This document shows positions 32,286-44,900 of a stretch of 64,000 nt of DNA, in pieces (within the stretch, counting starts at the first letter, position 1; every line of letters starts with the position of its first letter). The position numbers and the translations under genes are program-made. This DNA comes from Lumbricus terrestris (Eukaryota > Annelida > Clitellata > Crassiclitellata > Lumbricidae). The stretch is taken from NCBI GenBank assembly GCA_949752735.1, contig OX457042.1, positions 23,140,334-23,204,333 on the forward strand, given 5' to 3'. Under the pieces are notes generated by a model, which saw only the letters and a list, made by a program, of their open reading frames with translations, did not search any database and was not told where the DNA came from.

Positions 32286-33196
32286 CTGCACAATCGGGGG
32301 TTCCTATTAATAGATTTTACGTAACGTTGTTTTTAATTTTGCGTAATATTTTAAATATTTTTACCTTCTTGTTTGACGATCCGCTATTGGTCTTTTCGGT
32401 TTTCTTTTCCGGTTGCCTGTCGTGTTATGATTGGTCGACACTCGCATACCATAGATTACGCATTGTGCTAACGATGCAACTCTATGTACAAATTAATGAA
32501 AATCGTTCATTTTAAAATATTCAGTCTTGTGTCTAACTGTAGGCGTCGTGAGGGTCGTTTAGGGCTCAGGTTAGGCGTCGTGAGGGTCGTTTAGGGCTCA
32601 GGTTAGGCGTCGTGAGGGTCGTTTAGGGCTCAGGTTAGGCAGTGAGTCGTTTAGGGCTCAGGTTAGGCATCGTGAGGGTCGGTTAGGGATCAGGTTAGGC
32701 GTCGTGAGGGTCGTTTAGGGCTCAGGTTAGGCGTCGTGAGGGTCGTTTAGGGCTCAGGTTAGGCAGTGAGTCGTTTAGGGCTCAGGTTAGGCATCGTGAG
32801 GGTCGGTTAGGGATCAGGTTAGGCGTCGTGAGGGTCGTTTAGGGCTCAGGTTAGGCGGCGAGTCGTTTAGGGCTCAGGTTAGGCATCGTGAGGGTCGTTT
32901 AGGGTTAGTATTAGGGTTAGGGTTGTTACTCGATCCCGATACGCTAGTTATGTCGATAAGTTCACTCGAAAGATTTAAATTGTTTTCAGTGTTTCCTTCC
33001 AAAATGAACATAATGAACAATAATTCATAGTTATAATTCCATAATGAACATTTTATAACGATTATATTAAATTGACTAAAACTAATACTAAATGACATCT
33101 CTTGGTATATCTACTCCAATATTTCGTTTCCGCTTATGCAAAATTAAAAACACAACGTTACGCAAAAGCTATTAATAGGAACCCCCGATTGTGCAG
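32286..33196. mobile_element. TIR element (~60-bp TIRs) carrying a telomere-like minisatellite
   Basis: Left CTGCACAATCGGGGGTTCCT and right its reverse complement. The similarity continues inward (CTATTAATAG, ACGTAACGTTGT, TAATTTTGCG) for about 60 bp. No transposase. Confidence 0.85.
32540..32926. repeat. Minisatellite of TTAGGCGTCGTGAGGGTCG-type units ending in TTAGGG
   Basis: About ten ~30-nt units of AGGCGTCGTGAGGGTCGTTT followed by AGGGCTCAGGTT, with some shortened units. It closes with TTAGGGTTAGTATTAGGGTT, the vertebrate/invertebrate telomere hexamer. Confidence 0.88.
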
Positions 33197-33239
33197 TTAC
33201 GCCTATACCTGTAGTTACTACACGCAGATATAACTTTTT

Positions 33240-33746
33240 GGTAATTGGGTAGTTTAGCGTCCCAAATTATTTTGACCATTTCTTTGCAATAATAACTGAA
33301 AGACATATAGGCCTACAATAACACATATTTAATTGAGAAAATCATAAAATGTGTGCTTGAAAACCTCTAGGAAGTCCCAAACAGGGTAACTATCGCGTAG
33401 AAATGGAAGCTGGATGAGGATTTCTTATGGCTAAAATGATGAAAAGAACGCTTCAAAGATGGAAGCTGGATCAGGGTTCTGTAATAGTAGTTGAAATAGA
33501 AGCTGGATACAAGTTTTCATCGATCTGAAATAGAAGCTGGATTCACGAATAGCACGATAAAGAAGTGGAAGCTGGATGAGTGTTTTTATAGATCTAAAAA
33601 ATAGAAGCTGGATTTATGAAAAGAACGATAAAGAAAGGGAAGCTGGATGAAGGTTCCAGTTTTGATAAAATAGAAGCTGGATTAACGAGAAATTCCAAGT
33701 CTCAGCAATAACCTGAATAATTTGGGACGCTAAACTACCAATTACC
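33240..33746. mobile_element. TIR element carrying eight AGAAGCTGGAT-type motifs
   Basis: Ends GGTAATTGGGTAGTTTAGCG / CGCTAAACTACCAATTACC. The interior has eight copies of (A/G)(T/G)(A/G)GAAGCTGGAT at 30-45-bp spacing. The same motif fills the otherwise different element at 12874-13313. Confidence 0.8.
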
Positions 33747-33749
33747 ACT

Positions 33750-34212
33750 TTTTTGTTGAATTAGCATTTTTATCTACATTCTTGCGTCTCCAATCACAGT
33801 TAAGCGTAGCTAAATTCGTAAAAGTGTCACATTACTAGTATAAAGTTTTATTTTTTCTTGGTTAGCGTTAAGCACAAAATTCTTCAAGTGCTCACTGAAC
33901 AAGGCTACAAGATAATAAATAGGTTTTGATTAAAAGAGTTGCCAACAAGAATTTGAGAGCGCTTAGATAGAGATACCTGCATTCCAAATGCGGATATGCA
34001 ATTGGTTTAATAAAGCACATGCCTTACTTATTTGGTGTGTCAGTCTTCACTGGAAGACCGAGATAGTTTGTGGATTGGTGCAGCCAGTTCAACTGCATTG
34101 GTTGAACTTTGCTTATCTGCAGTTATCAGAAAACCACTATTGTTTGTGCAACTGGCGATTGTTAATTAAAGCATTGTTTACAAAAGAGTTCTTGTTTTGT
34201 GCTAAAATTAGA
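33750..34212. other. Upstream region of the TMEM107-like gene
   Basis: No separate gene or repeat recognised. It probably holds the promoter and 5' UTR; an ORF at 33988 is in frame with the start at 34213 but has no support. Confidence 0.35.
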
Positions 34213-34296
34213 ATGGCTGTGAGTGGTTTGGTTCCTGCACGTTTCCTAGCACTGACGGCACAACTTGTATTCACAATTGTCTTATACTTATCCATG
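34213..34296 (+). CDS. TMEM107: TMEM107-like exon 1
   Basis: 84 nt from ATG to TCCATG|gtaagt, encoding the N-terminal membrane segment. Confidence 0.85.
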
Positions 34297-37158
34297 GTAA
34301 GTTGAAATCTAATTTTTCAAATAATATATATTTATACTTTTGTAGTTTTTTTATAAACAAAAGCACGTTTATTGATCATCATAATTACAATAACGATTTC
34401 CTTAGTAATAGGCCTTGTTTTTTTTGTTTTCATTTGTTGCATCAATGAGGCGGATAGATGAACATAAGTTGCCAACTTAGTGTCAAGGCAAGTTCCAGAT
34501 CTCCTTAAGCACTATAAAGTCGACATTTTTACATTGTATATCAAATAATGTAATTAAATTTCTTTATTTTTAATGATGAAATTATCAGAATCCATTTACA
34601 TATAAACTACTTGGAGGAGTTGATGTTAGAGTAATGTGTGATTAACTGAAACTTTGCTTTCAGAATTGCAATGTTCTGTCGTGCCTTCCGAAAACACAGA
34701 AAGCGGCTTATGATGGAACATTTGGCTCGGCCTGTCAACCCCCAGATAGTCTGTCACCATCTTATAACAGATTCACTTCGGATAAAACTGAGTAAGTTCT
34801 TGACTTTGGCAGCTTGGATTCATTCGGAAACCCCTCTGACTTCATGCAACGCTATTAAATAAGTTGGTGCCAGGGTGAAAAATTGCCAGGGAATTGTGGT
34901 GGTTCAACCCCTTACTCTTTCTTAACACACCAGATAGTAAAGTCCTCATTGCACACCCATGTCCACCTAAATCAACGTCTGACTCCACCGCAGTTATTTT
35001 TCTACAATTCTCATACTGGTTGGTGTTCTGCACTGGGCTTTCATGTAGCCTAGTGCTTTAGCAGTTTGGGGTTTGTGATTATGTTTGCCGTCGAACCAAT
35101 GTTGGGTAGCTAATTAATTAGACGTTAATTAATTAGCAAATTACGTTACTTGATAGCTTATTCTAATTGATTAGTACTTAAGCCAAAATTGTAATTTTAA
35201 TTAACTTTATCTGATTCCTATTAAAATCTCATAATTAAATACATAATTACCTTGCCTATATATTTTCTTATTTACTTTTTGATGCACACTTTCATTGTGA
35301 CTAATAGCCAAAATTTCAAATGAGACATTGAATTTGGCATGACATGGTAAACAAAGACAAATATGGATATATAGACTTGTGTAATCTACAGAGCATTAAT
35401 TTTATTTCACCTCAATTTTCAATTGTTTGCGATGTTCAGGAAATGACAATCTGAGAGTTTGAGTGTTTAATTTTATTATTGTCTTTGTGGTTTTTTTTTC
35501 AGGTTAACGATTGCTCTGTCGATTTCCCTTGGTCTGTTGGTATTTGAGTTGGTTGGTTTAATGGGTGGCATATCGACGTTCATGCACTCACAAGGCCTTA
35601 TCTGTATCCTTTAGAAGTTCAACGTTGATGTGTTTAGTCTGATTTTATTACATGGAGTAGGCCCTAACAAAATTTAGGATCTGAAAATGAGAAGTGCTGT
35701 AGAAAATACTGAATGGATAAATAAATAAATAAATAAAATCATTTATTGATCCCACAATAAAACGTAAGATACGGAACATAATGTAACATGTGATAGTTAA
35801 CATAGTAACACATTCGGCAGAGACTTTAGAAACAGAGTAGGGAGCAATAGGCACTCCAGAAGGGACAAGTCAATGGGACAATGAATTTAAGCAAGCTGGC
35901 ACCCAGGGTATGATTAGGCAGGGACAAAATATATGTTAGTATAGTACATAACATTTATACAGTAGGAATAACAATATAGAAACAAGGTAAAGTCTTAACT
36001 ATAGCTTAACTAACAAACACAGCAGATACTAAGCAATATAAATTAGTGTGTGTATGTGCACGTGCAATGGTTTTAAAGTGACTGAGGGATGTAAAAAAAC
36101 ATGCGGATTTCTTTTGGTAGACTTCCATTTACCAGGGCCCTAGACCCTAAGCGAAAACTTACGGACAACTTACGGATGATAAATCAATGTCTGAAGTTAT
36201 GTAATAAATTATTCAAGCATAGGCCCTGTTAACTCTTTATGAATTCAAATTTTCACATACGCTGGACGAATAGAAAGGTGTACAGAAGAGTGGGAATGAC
36301 TTAGAGCCTCATGCAGAAGGTCATTCAGAAAAACTTGGAATAGACCTACTCAGACCTAATCTGCAGGTGAGGGACCTGAGAGACAGGGCAGGAGGATCAA
36401 GACACTGGTGCTTGGAATGATGGAGAGCACGAACGGAAGAGGAAGGCCGCATGGAGAATGTACAGATGACTTCGAAGAGTGGTGTGGAAAGATGTATGGA
36501 GACTGAGCCATCCTTCTCTATGTAGATCCTGTTGGAGAAACATTGCAAAGCGACCATTGGACTCTTATGGGCACCCAGCTCATGGTTATTGATTGATTGA
36601 ATAAAGTTAAACAATTTGGCTCTCTCCTTTTTAAGCTCCTAATTGTAATTTATAAATTGGCATAATGCAAGTGGATGCACTGTTCATGCACATAATTATC
36701 CAGCTGGTCTATTTCCCCTTCTTGACTAATTAAACCCATTGTAAATTTACGTTTTCTGCATTTTGTGTAGGATTGGTCTTGCAGTGTGGTAACTAACCCT
36801 TTATAGGATTTTGCATTTTCAGAATTTATTGTTAAAGCAAGAAATATTTTGACAGGAAAAGTTTAATTTAGATGCCAGATGGTCCAGTGCTCTATACATG
36901 GATAAATATACATGTCGAATTGTAAATTGTCATATTTTCTGTCTTGAGTGAGTTAATCATCTTGTATGTTTGTCTCCTTAACTGACTGCTGTAGCGGCTG
37001 GATGCCACATAGCTGGTGCCATCTGCATTGTACTGTATCGATTTGATGCGTGGTGTGCCTCGTACTACTGGTTCATCTTTGGATTCTGCTGTGCTGTTCC
37101 GTTTGTGACAGAGTGTGGCGTCTGGATAGGAGTTCTGGCATGCAAGAAAGTCGTATAG
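34213..37158 (+). CDS. TMEM107: TMEM107-like transmembrane protein (gene span)
   Basis: Four coding exons (34213-34296, 34664-34791, 35503-35603, 36995-37158) join in frame to 477 nt, 158 residues plus stop. It matches what I know of TMEM107: start VSGLVPARFL, a first membrane segment, a loop containing SCLP, then ALSISLGLLVFELVG and GGISTFMHSQGL. It ends with an AGCHIAGAICIVL segment, YYWFIFGFCCAVPFVTE and a basic tail. Four hydrophobic segments are visible, as in the family (usually about 140 residues; the loop after segment 1 is longer here). In animals TMEM107 works at the ciliary transition zone with the MKS module. The GT/AG junctions are all canonical. The gene stands alone between repeat fields. 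Confidence 0.88.
34664..34791 (+). CDS. TMEM107: TMEM107-like exon 2
   Basis: 128 nt, ctttcag|AATTGCAATG...AAAACTGA|gtaagt. It encodes the hydrophilic loop with CLP. Confidence 0.82.
35109..35137. repeat. AT-rich palindrome in intron 2
   Basis: GCTAATTAATTA, a short spacer, then TAATTAATTAGC. Confidence 0.7.
35503..35603 (+). CDS. TMEM107: TMEM107-like exon 3
   Basis: 101 nt after ttttttttcag; donor gtatcc. It encodes the second membrane segment and the STFMHSQGL motif. Confidence 0.83.
35604..36994 (+). other. Intron 3 of the TMEM107-like gene
   Basis: Nothing coding is seen. It contains a short (ATAA)n run near 35720. Confidence 0.5.
36995..37158 (+). CDS. TMEM107: TMEM107-like exon 4 with stop
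   Basis: 164 nt after gctgtag; contains the last two hydrophobic segments and ends KKVV-stop (TAG). Confidence 0.85.
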
Positions 37159-37232
37159 ACATCTCACCAGTTTCAATGACAATAAGAATATGCTGCAACG
37201 TATGACTTGCCAAAAGAACAATTGGCTCAGAC

Positions 37233-37295
37233 AGACAGACAGACAGCCAAGCAGACAGACATAGAGACAGTGAGATACAGAGACAGAGAGAGAGA
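37233..37295. repeat. (CAGA)n/(GAGA)n microsatellite
   Basis: AGACAGACAGAC followed by GAGAGAGAG, just downstream of the TMEM107-like stop codon. Confidence 0.85.
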
Positions 37296-37334
37296 GTCTG
37301 TATGCATCCGATATATGGAAGAAATGTGATAAAT

Positions 37335-38268
37335 CAGTGGTTCTCAAAGTGGTGGTCCGCGGACCGGCGCCGGTCCGCGGAGACCTGATCACCGGTCCGT
37401 GAAGAAGTCTGAGAGTGAAAATAAATTATAAATATTAATTTATATATGTTTCAAACTGTGAAATTCTTTGAATTGTCATTCAAAATTTATTCAAACTTTT
37501 TCCTCGATTTAAAAAAATACATTACCAGTGCCTTATTTTCACTTGCCAACAGTTACTGGCGTTTTAAAAAAACTTGTATTCTTTAAAATTAATTTTCTAC
37601 GTCTATTACTGCAGTCAGTTTCGTTTTATTTCTGTTGATTCTTTGGTGTGCGATAGTCAAGCAAGCGCTGATCAATCATTAAAGTTTTTCTTACTGGATG
37701 TACTTCTTTTAATTTTGTAATCTGATATAAAATTATATATATAAACAAATGTGTTTGTGGGATTTAAAAAAATTTGCAAAATGTAAACAAGCTTGTCTGA
37801 GCGCATAGCCTAAATGATAATTCTGAACTTGTTTCCTATGTGAACATCCAAGCTAAGAAATCGACCATTCACACAAAAATATGATCCACCATATTTAAAA
37901 TGTATTGATATTCTGATTTGTGTGTTTTATTTCGAGCAAATGTTTCCACCATTAGCGCAAAATTTTAGTCTATTTTTGCAGATCCTCTTATAGGCCAACA
38001 TTTACAAACTTCTAATCTTGTGTGAAACTTTGGGTTCAAATTTTAGAAATGCAATTAAATAACAATTAAAGTGAGAAATAACTGAAATGCTATTAGGAAT
38101 ATGTCCCAATTAATGAAACAAAGCCTTAATTACGAATAACCCTGTAATAGTATAAAAAAAATTAAATATAGTTTGTTTTTGTTTGCGCATGCCATTTAAG
38201 TTAGTGGTCCGCGAGCTTCCAACAAAATTATCGCCGGTCCGTGGCCTGCGGAAGTTTGAGAACCACTG
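37335..38268. mobile_element. Non-autonomous hAT element, TSD TGATAAAT
   Basis: CAGTGGTTCTCAAAGTGG at the left and TTTGAGAACCACTG at the right are classic hAT ends; TGATAAAT is repeated exactly at both sides. Subterminal GGTCCGCG motifs are inverted too. No transposase ORF. Confidence 0.96.
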
Positions 38269-38351
38269 TGATAAATAACTGATGCTCATTGTAGCATAAA
38301 TTATAGACTGGGGCAGTTGAGCCTATCTTAATCATTTTAATTGTTTGTATG

Positions 38352-38557
38352 CGCATTTGTTATAGCACCTCTTCCAGCCCTCAACCGCTACTCAGAGGCG
38401 CTCCCGACTACAGCGCAGACACTGCATCGGAGTTTCACGCCGAAGCGCTGAGCAATTGCGAGTGAAGGACTTGCCCAAGGTCCCTACGCGGTGACTCGAG
38501 GTGGATTCGAACCTTGAGCTTCAAGGCAACGACACCACCACTACACCACCGCGCCCC
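38352..38557 (-). mobile_element. tRNA-derived SINE (minus strand)
   Basis: Same family as 20191-20414: GGGGCGCGGTGGTGTAGTGG on the minus strand, B box GGTTCGAATCC and the AAGCGCTGAGCAATTGCGAG block on the plus strand. Confidence 0.88.
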
Positions 38558-38776
38558 ACAATGGTAGGCTGGTGAGCAGTTAAACGGAGTCTATATTTTC
38601 ACCATTTGACAGTGTGAGTTAGACTTGTTATGTTTGGATGCATTGTTTCATCACGTAATCCATTTTTACTTTCGAAGAGAGTAATCAGCTTGGGAAGAAG
38701 AAGATTGTAATTTGAACCACAGGAAGTCGGAAACTTTATTAAATATTACTAATCATTAGAGTTCAGTGGACCAGGT

Positions 38777-39390
38777 CAGCGGCGCCCGCAGGCGTACGCA
38801 CTTACGCAAGTGCGTACAGCAGCGGCGCCCGCAGACGTACGCAAATAGGTAAGTGCGTACAGCGGCGGATAGAAAAGGTATGTTTTTGGTAAATTTTTGG
38901 TCGATGACTAAAAAAAAAAAAAAAAAAAGGTCATCAGTTTTTTCGGCGGATAGAAAAGGTATGTTTTTGGGAAATTTTTGGTCGATGGCTAAAAAAAAAA
39001 GGTCATCAGTTTTTTCGGCGGATAGAAAAGGTATGTTTTTGGTAAATTTTTGGTCGATGACTAAAAAAAAAAAAAAAAAAGGTCATCAGTTTTTTCGGCG
39101 GATAGAAAAGGTATGTTTTTGGGAAATTTTTGGTCGATGGCTAAAAAAAAAAGGTCATCAGTTTTTTCGGCGGATAGAAAAGGTATGTTTTTGGGAAATT
39201 TTTGGTCGATGACTAAAAAAAAAAAAAGGTCATCAGTTTTTTCGGCGGATAGAAAAGGTATGTTTTTGGGAAATTTTTTGTATGACTAAAAAAAATCATC
39301 AGTTTTTTCGTCGACCGAAAATTTTCCCCTCTTCGCCCCTCCATCGAAAATTTCTGTGCGTACAAGAAAAAAATCCTGCGGGCGCCGCTG
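38777..39390. mobile_element. hAT-type MITE with expanded internal tandem repeat, TSD GACCAGGT
   Basis: CAGCGGCGCCCGCAGG...CCTGCGGGCGCCGCTG flanked by exact GACCAGGT. The interior is five to six ~75-90-bp units, each with GGTCGATGACTAAAAAA and GGTCATCAGTTTTTTCGG. A sister copy with a single-unit interior is at 63429-63703. Confidence 0.94.
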
Positions 39391-39429
39391 GACCAGGTAG
39401 ATGTTTGAGTGCATGTACAGTTGCATACT

Positions 39430-39775
39430 CAAGCAAGGAAATTAACACATTGGTAATTCAAATGATATTCTTTAATAAGCAGAGAAATTGAACACATTAG
39501 TTATGCAAATGATATTCTTTAACTGTTTAACAATCAGAGGAATTGAACACATTAGTAATGCAAATGATATTCTTTAATAAGCAGATAAATTGAATACATT
39601 AGTAATGCAAATACTACCCTTTAATAAGCAGAGTAATTGAACACATTAGTAATGTAAATGCTATCCTTTAACAAGCAGAGAAATTGAATATATTAGTAAT
39701 GCAAATACTACACTTTAATAAGCAGAGAAATTGAACACATTAGACTAATTAGTGATGCAAATGATATTCTTTAAT
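39430..39775. repeat. ~45-60-bp minisatellite
   Basis: About six units of AAATTGAACACATTAGTAAT followed by GCAAATGATATTCTTTAATA. Confidence 0.85.
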
Positions 39776-39789
39776 TTAATAGTTTTTCT

Positions 39790-40470
39790 TCATGTAAATT
39801 TATTCACCTCAACCATTTATAGTTTCACTTGAAGTTTGTTTTGGATCCATTAGTTTCATTTTGTATAGTTGACTTCTTTATTCTCCAATTCATATGAATT
39901 GTTCGAGCCACCTCGTAACGGAAACAAAATTCTTTTCCACAAAGCGAATGTTGGCGCTTATTCTTTTCTCCGTTTGGTTTTTAACCGTCGCGAAACAACT
40001 GATGTTGGAGGTGAGAGAGAAGAAATCTCGGACCTAATGCAGACAGAAATTAGTTTATTCATCACTTGTACCGGGCACACAATGCAATGTGCTATGCAAA
40101 TGTCCATATCCGCAAGTTTTGTGGTCTTTCTGTCTACTGACTACATAAGCTTTTCCTCAAGTTGTGAATCTTCTCTGGCCTACGATTGTCCGTGGTTTAC
40201 TGAGGCAACATGGGAATATACTGACAAAGAGTCCTAAAGTTATCCTCACGAATGAATGAATGCATATTCACACATGGATGTATACAGTATACTATATATG
40301 GACATAGGTCTGTGGGTGCCAGTGTGTTGGGGCAAGGGAAGACACTTGTCCTGGATCTGAAATCAAAATTAAATATATTATTTTAAACAATTTAAATTGG
40401 TATAATCTGACATGTGGTTTGCTTTGTTGGGTACTTATACAAAAGAACCCTTGTACACTGAGGGGATACA
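39790..40470. other. Intergenic between TMEM107-like and M1 genes
   Basis: Holds a 122-codon ORF (39869-40237, +) with no recognisable domain and no supporting splice pattern. Nothing else was seen. Confidence 0.3.
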
Positions 40471-40477
40471 GTCATGT

Positions 40478-40612
40478 ATGTATGTATGCATGCATGTATG
40501 AATGTATGCATGCATGCATGCATGTGTGCATATATATGTGTTGGCCTTGTAGTATGCATACATATGTGAATGAATGTATGTATGTATGAATGTAATATGT
40601 ATGTATGTATAA
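40478..40612. repeat. (ATGT/ATGC)n microsatellite
   Basis: Interrupted GTATGTATGCATGC repeats. Confidence 0.9.
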
Positions 40613-40916
40613 ATTATTTTGCCTATGTATTGAAAATAATTTTTTGTGCCAGGCCTACATGGTTCTCCCTTTCATACAATCTGCTGGCGCCCATGCGCCG
40701 TAGGATGTACATCGTAACGCTACAGTTGCCTAGGCCTGTCTGCGGGTCATTTTCTTTTATAAGCTTACTAAACAAAACAGTTTAATATGTGTGAAGTGAG
40801 TAGGCCTACACGCCGCATACCCGTATAGGCCAACCCTCGACTACAGCCCTACCCTTGATTGCTCTGCCTAGGGGCCCGGTAGGCCTATTTCTGTCGTTAA
40901 CGTTGTGAAAATAACA

Positions 40917-41022
40917 TCAATATTTAAGAAGAAAGTCAGTACGAACGTCTTTAAGTTGTTCTTCGGTGTTGAAATTGCGGGTCATTGGACCTGTCAGCCA
41001 CATGCCCGTGCCGAAAGAATAT
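40917..41022 (-). CDS. M1-like exon, C-terminal with stop
   Basis: 106 nt after ttcaaccag. Encodes FGTGMWLTGPMTRNFNTEEQ and ends LLKY-stop. M1 proteins usually continue some 40 residues further, so the C-terminus is short or another exon was missed. Confidence 0.72.
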
Positions 41023-41876
41023 CTGGTTGAAACATAAAAAAAATTGAGTCAGTGATAGGCCTCCTTGATAGCATATTCACATAGGGCACATAATTTTTAT
41101 AGGACCCATGATCCCATATGAGACTCATATAGACCTATAGAGAAGCCAAATATGGGTTACCGTTAGGCTACGTCTAATAGACTTATCCATGAAAATTCTG
41201 GCAGGATTTAGACGTGACTCCAAACATTAGGCGTGATTTACAAATGTCAAACAATAGGCCTAACTAAAGACTTTTACAAGATTTACCAGTTTTCATGTGT
41301 GAAAATTATCTAAAGTTCAAACTCAATCGTCCGCTGTAGGTCAATAATTCGACTTATAGGCTATTTATGTTAGACTGCGCGTATAGCCTACAATTTTCTT
41401 TTAGGTTGCAACACTGTTAAACACAGACCTATGCCTTGTGCCAAGAACAGGGTCATGCGCAAGGAAAATTGGAAAAAAAACAGAGGTACTGGTACAGCCA
41501 TGGCCTATACTCGTCAGATAGATATATAGGGCCATATCCAATGTAAGCCTAATATCGTCATTGCTTGACAAGTTATAGCCCTAATGATGGTGCAGTCTTT
41601 CATACAACAGTGTATATATATATAGGCCCTAACTTCAACTTAATTAGGGCCAACGTTAGATTCCTGGAGGTTTATGCAAGCATGATCTAAATTATGATTC
41701 TAAGTTCAAAGTTTCTAAAGAGACATAGCCAACATACATACAGACAGACAGACAGACAGGCAGGCAGGCTGACTGACTGACTGACTGACTGACTGACTGA
41801 CTGACTGACTGTGACTGACTGACTGACTGACTGACTGACTGACTGTGACTGACTGACTGACTGGCTGGCTGGCTGG

Positions 41877-41921
<45 letters not shown>

Positions 41922-44900
41922 TGACTGACTGACTGACTGACTGACTGACTGACTAGAGAGGAAGCATGTCATTGTCACGCCTCACCTGGCATCGATTCTG
42001 TCGTAGTTGGCCTTAAACCAGTCCCAGATATAAGCACCAATTGTCGGATTTATCCTCAACTCGGCGATTGCCTTCTCCAGCTCCCCAAACCAGACGTGTC
42101 CAAATGTGTCGTTAGACAGAAAGCTCTCCAGAAATCTGAAGGCAGCAATGGTTCCATAGTAATAATTCGCAGTAAAATTGCAGAAACGTCCTCAAAATGA
42201 CCTAATTGTAGGCCTAATTAGGTCTATACAAATGAATAAGAATTTTGGGGCAGCATATAGATTGGATTGAATAATATTTAGTGAAATTGATGGCGCTTTT
42301 TAATTTGTCGCCCCTTTGATCAGATACCTCGCCGAGCTCCCCTCCCCATAGATCCCACATAGGTCTTCCCCTATAATTTTGTATAGACGCTGTCCCGGCC
42401 TTATAGCCGCCATTTTGGGAAATATTGCCAAGGCCCGTCAATAAAAATAACTCTGATTGAAAACCAATTGATATGAGACACCGAAACTCACCAATCACTA
42501 TAGGCCTAGCTATTATGATCCTCTTCCAAGGTGGGCCTACTTCTAAAAGAGACGAAGGAAAGACGTCATAGTTTTAAATCCGAAAGACACAAATGTCGTT
42601 TGGTCAGTTTATACTTTAGCCTTTAGGCCTATACACACACAAAAACTAAGCCAAAGATGTAAGAGATCATATGGAAATCAGGGCTGTTTTTAAAGAATTT
42701 TTAGAACTGCACAATCCCTTCTTTCCTTTCCCATCCTCCATGGTAAATTACTTCCAATCGGAGGAAAATGGCCTTTTCAACAAATTTTAACTACACAGAA
42801 GTGCTTCTACAACTGCACATATTCATTTAGAACTGCACATTTTGTGTACAACTTCACGTTAAAAAAGTCCTGATGGAAATCTATGGATGAGGAGAAATTA
42901 GACAAAACAAAGGATTGAGGGGGACACGTCCGCCACGCAAGTTACATAAACTTATCAGAGATCTAATTTTCAAATCATCGATCGCCATTTAACTGATATA
43001 TAGCCTTGATAGGCTCATAAGAGTTAGCCTAATTAGTTTAATAAGATAATTGACGCAACGAATAGAATCATGCTCACTGATAAGGCCTTGCAAGTGAAAC
43101 AGATCGATGCAGTATAAAAATTGGTTCTCGTTTATATTTAGGTAAAGAAAGCTGTTTACAGGAGTCAACGTGTTCCAAGACGCCGCAATCAAAGATCTGG
43201 CACATCTCTTTTACTATCGAAATTAGTAGCCTATAGGCGTAATTGCATGGATTCACGCATTATAGGCATACTGCGCTCGTGAATAAGCTGGTGCCCAACG
43301 ATTGGCTTTTGAGTTGTGCTTTAGAAATTTGGAGATTGCAATTAGCCTACTGTAATAATAATGTGCCAGAGTAGCCTACTTGTTCTAATTTCATAGCTTT
43401 TGAAATATGGACTCCGGGTTCAAGGGCGGATACAGGAATTTTCGAAGGGGGGCCAAAATTTTTGGTATTGTGAGACAATAGAAAAAATTTTTAGTCATCG
43501 ACCAAATTTTCCGGGAAAAAGATACCAACTTATCCGCCAAAAAAGTTGATGACCTTTTTTTTTTTTTTTTTTTTAAGTCATCAACCAATTTTTCGGGAAA
43601 AGGAGATGCCATTTCCGAACGGGGGGCCACGTCCCGTACGATTTTCTAATAGGGGGGGCCAGATGTCCTGTTTTTCTCTCCCACTACATGTTTTTGAAAC
43701 CAAATGGGGGGGGGGCCACGTTCCATGCAATTTTTAAATGGGGGGGCCATGGCCGGATTGATGCAAGAATGCAAACAATTAGTGCATGACGATTAGAGAA
43801 AAGCATCATTACAAACCTAAATGACTGACTCACCTATCCAGTAGCGTAAAGTTCCTTACACAGGCCAGACCAATCAGCAGATCTTCTCTTGCTATAGATT
43901 TCCCTTGCGCGATGAATCGATTAAAGGTCGTGTTCCATGCGAATTCGTCAGCAGAATGAGCAATCCCGTTGCAGTAGACAGTGCGGCGAATGTTCGCAGG
44001 AATGGCGTTCAGTCTGAAAATCGAGTTAAAGTAGCCTATTCATGCAACTATTCTTAAATTGAACATCAAGAAAACCAAGCGTAGACAATGTCAGTGGCGG
44101 TGCCAGGATTTCAGTATTGGGGAGACCAGGGGCGGATCCAGGGGCCAATCCGGCCATGCCCCCCCCCCCATTTAGAAATTTCTTTATTTTTGACCAGCTA
44201 TTTTGCTCGGAAAGTAGACGTGGCCCTTCCATGAGTAAATCCGTACCGTAAAATGGGGTAAAATTGGCATATTTTGAAGGGTTTTTGAGCAAAAGACTTG
44301 CTTTTTTAAACTATGAGCATTTTGGATGGTACCTATAAGACCCTATAAAATTGGAAAATTTAGAAAAAATTATTTCCATACTTTAAAAATATTTGAAAAA
44401 AGGACAAAGTTACCCCGGGTTTGGGGCAACTTTGGCACCATGTATTATTTCAACGTGAGGCCAATTCCTGGGTAACTTTGTCATCCTAGAACGTTTTTAA
44501 AACGTATTGCGCATATGGGCCAAGCCCAACTCTTTTCACAAATCAGAAATCCTTCCAAGGATACCGATTTTATAGCAGTTTTGAGCTTGTATCGTCCGAA
44601 ACCACAAAATGTGTTACCCTGGTAACCAAAAATTGCGTCATCAGTCGCTTTCAACATGTGGCTCAGCTCTCGTCAAGTCTACTTCATCAAATTTTGGGTT
44701 GCATGGGTGGTACGAAGCAATGACTCCAAGATTTTGATCAGATAGGCTACGCGTATTAACACGGTTCTCTGTGTATAATACATAGTCTGGTTCCATGCGT
44801 CAAAGTTACCCCGCAGTGCCAATGTTACCCCATTTGACGGTAGGACTTTGGCCCCGCCCTTCGAAAATTTCTGTATCCGCTCTTGGGCGGGGGGGGACTG

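Noticed and set aside
32540..32926. True telomere or chromosome end
   Set aside because: The array is short, degenerate and enclosed by transposon-like inverted repeats, with genes on both sides.
38853..39300. CRISPR-like array of regularly spaced repeats
   Set aside because: Units are adjacent tandem repeats inside a MITE with an 8-bp target duplication, in animal DNA.
39869..40237. 122-codon plus-strand ORF as a gene
   Set aside because: No recognisable domain, no splice or start evidence and length not exceptional for 64 kb; kept only as a note.
41715..41978. ORF reading SQSVSQSVSQ
   Set aside because: Translation of the GACT microsatellite.
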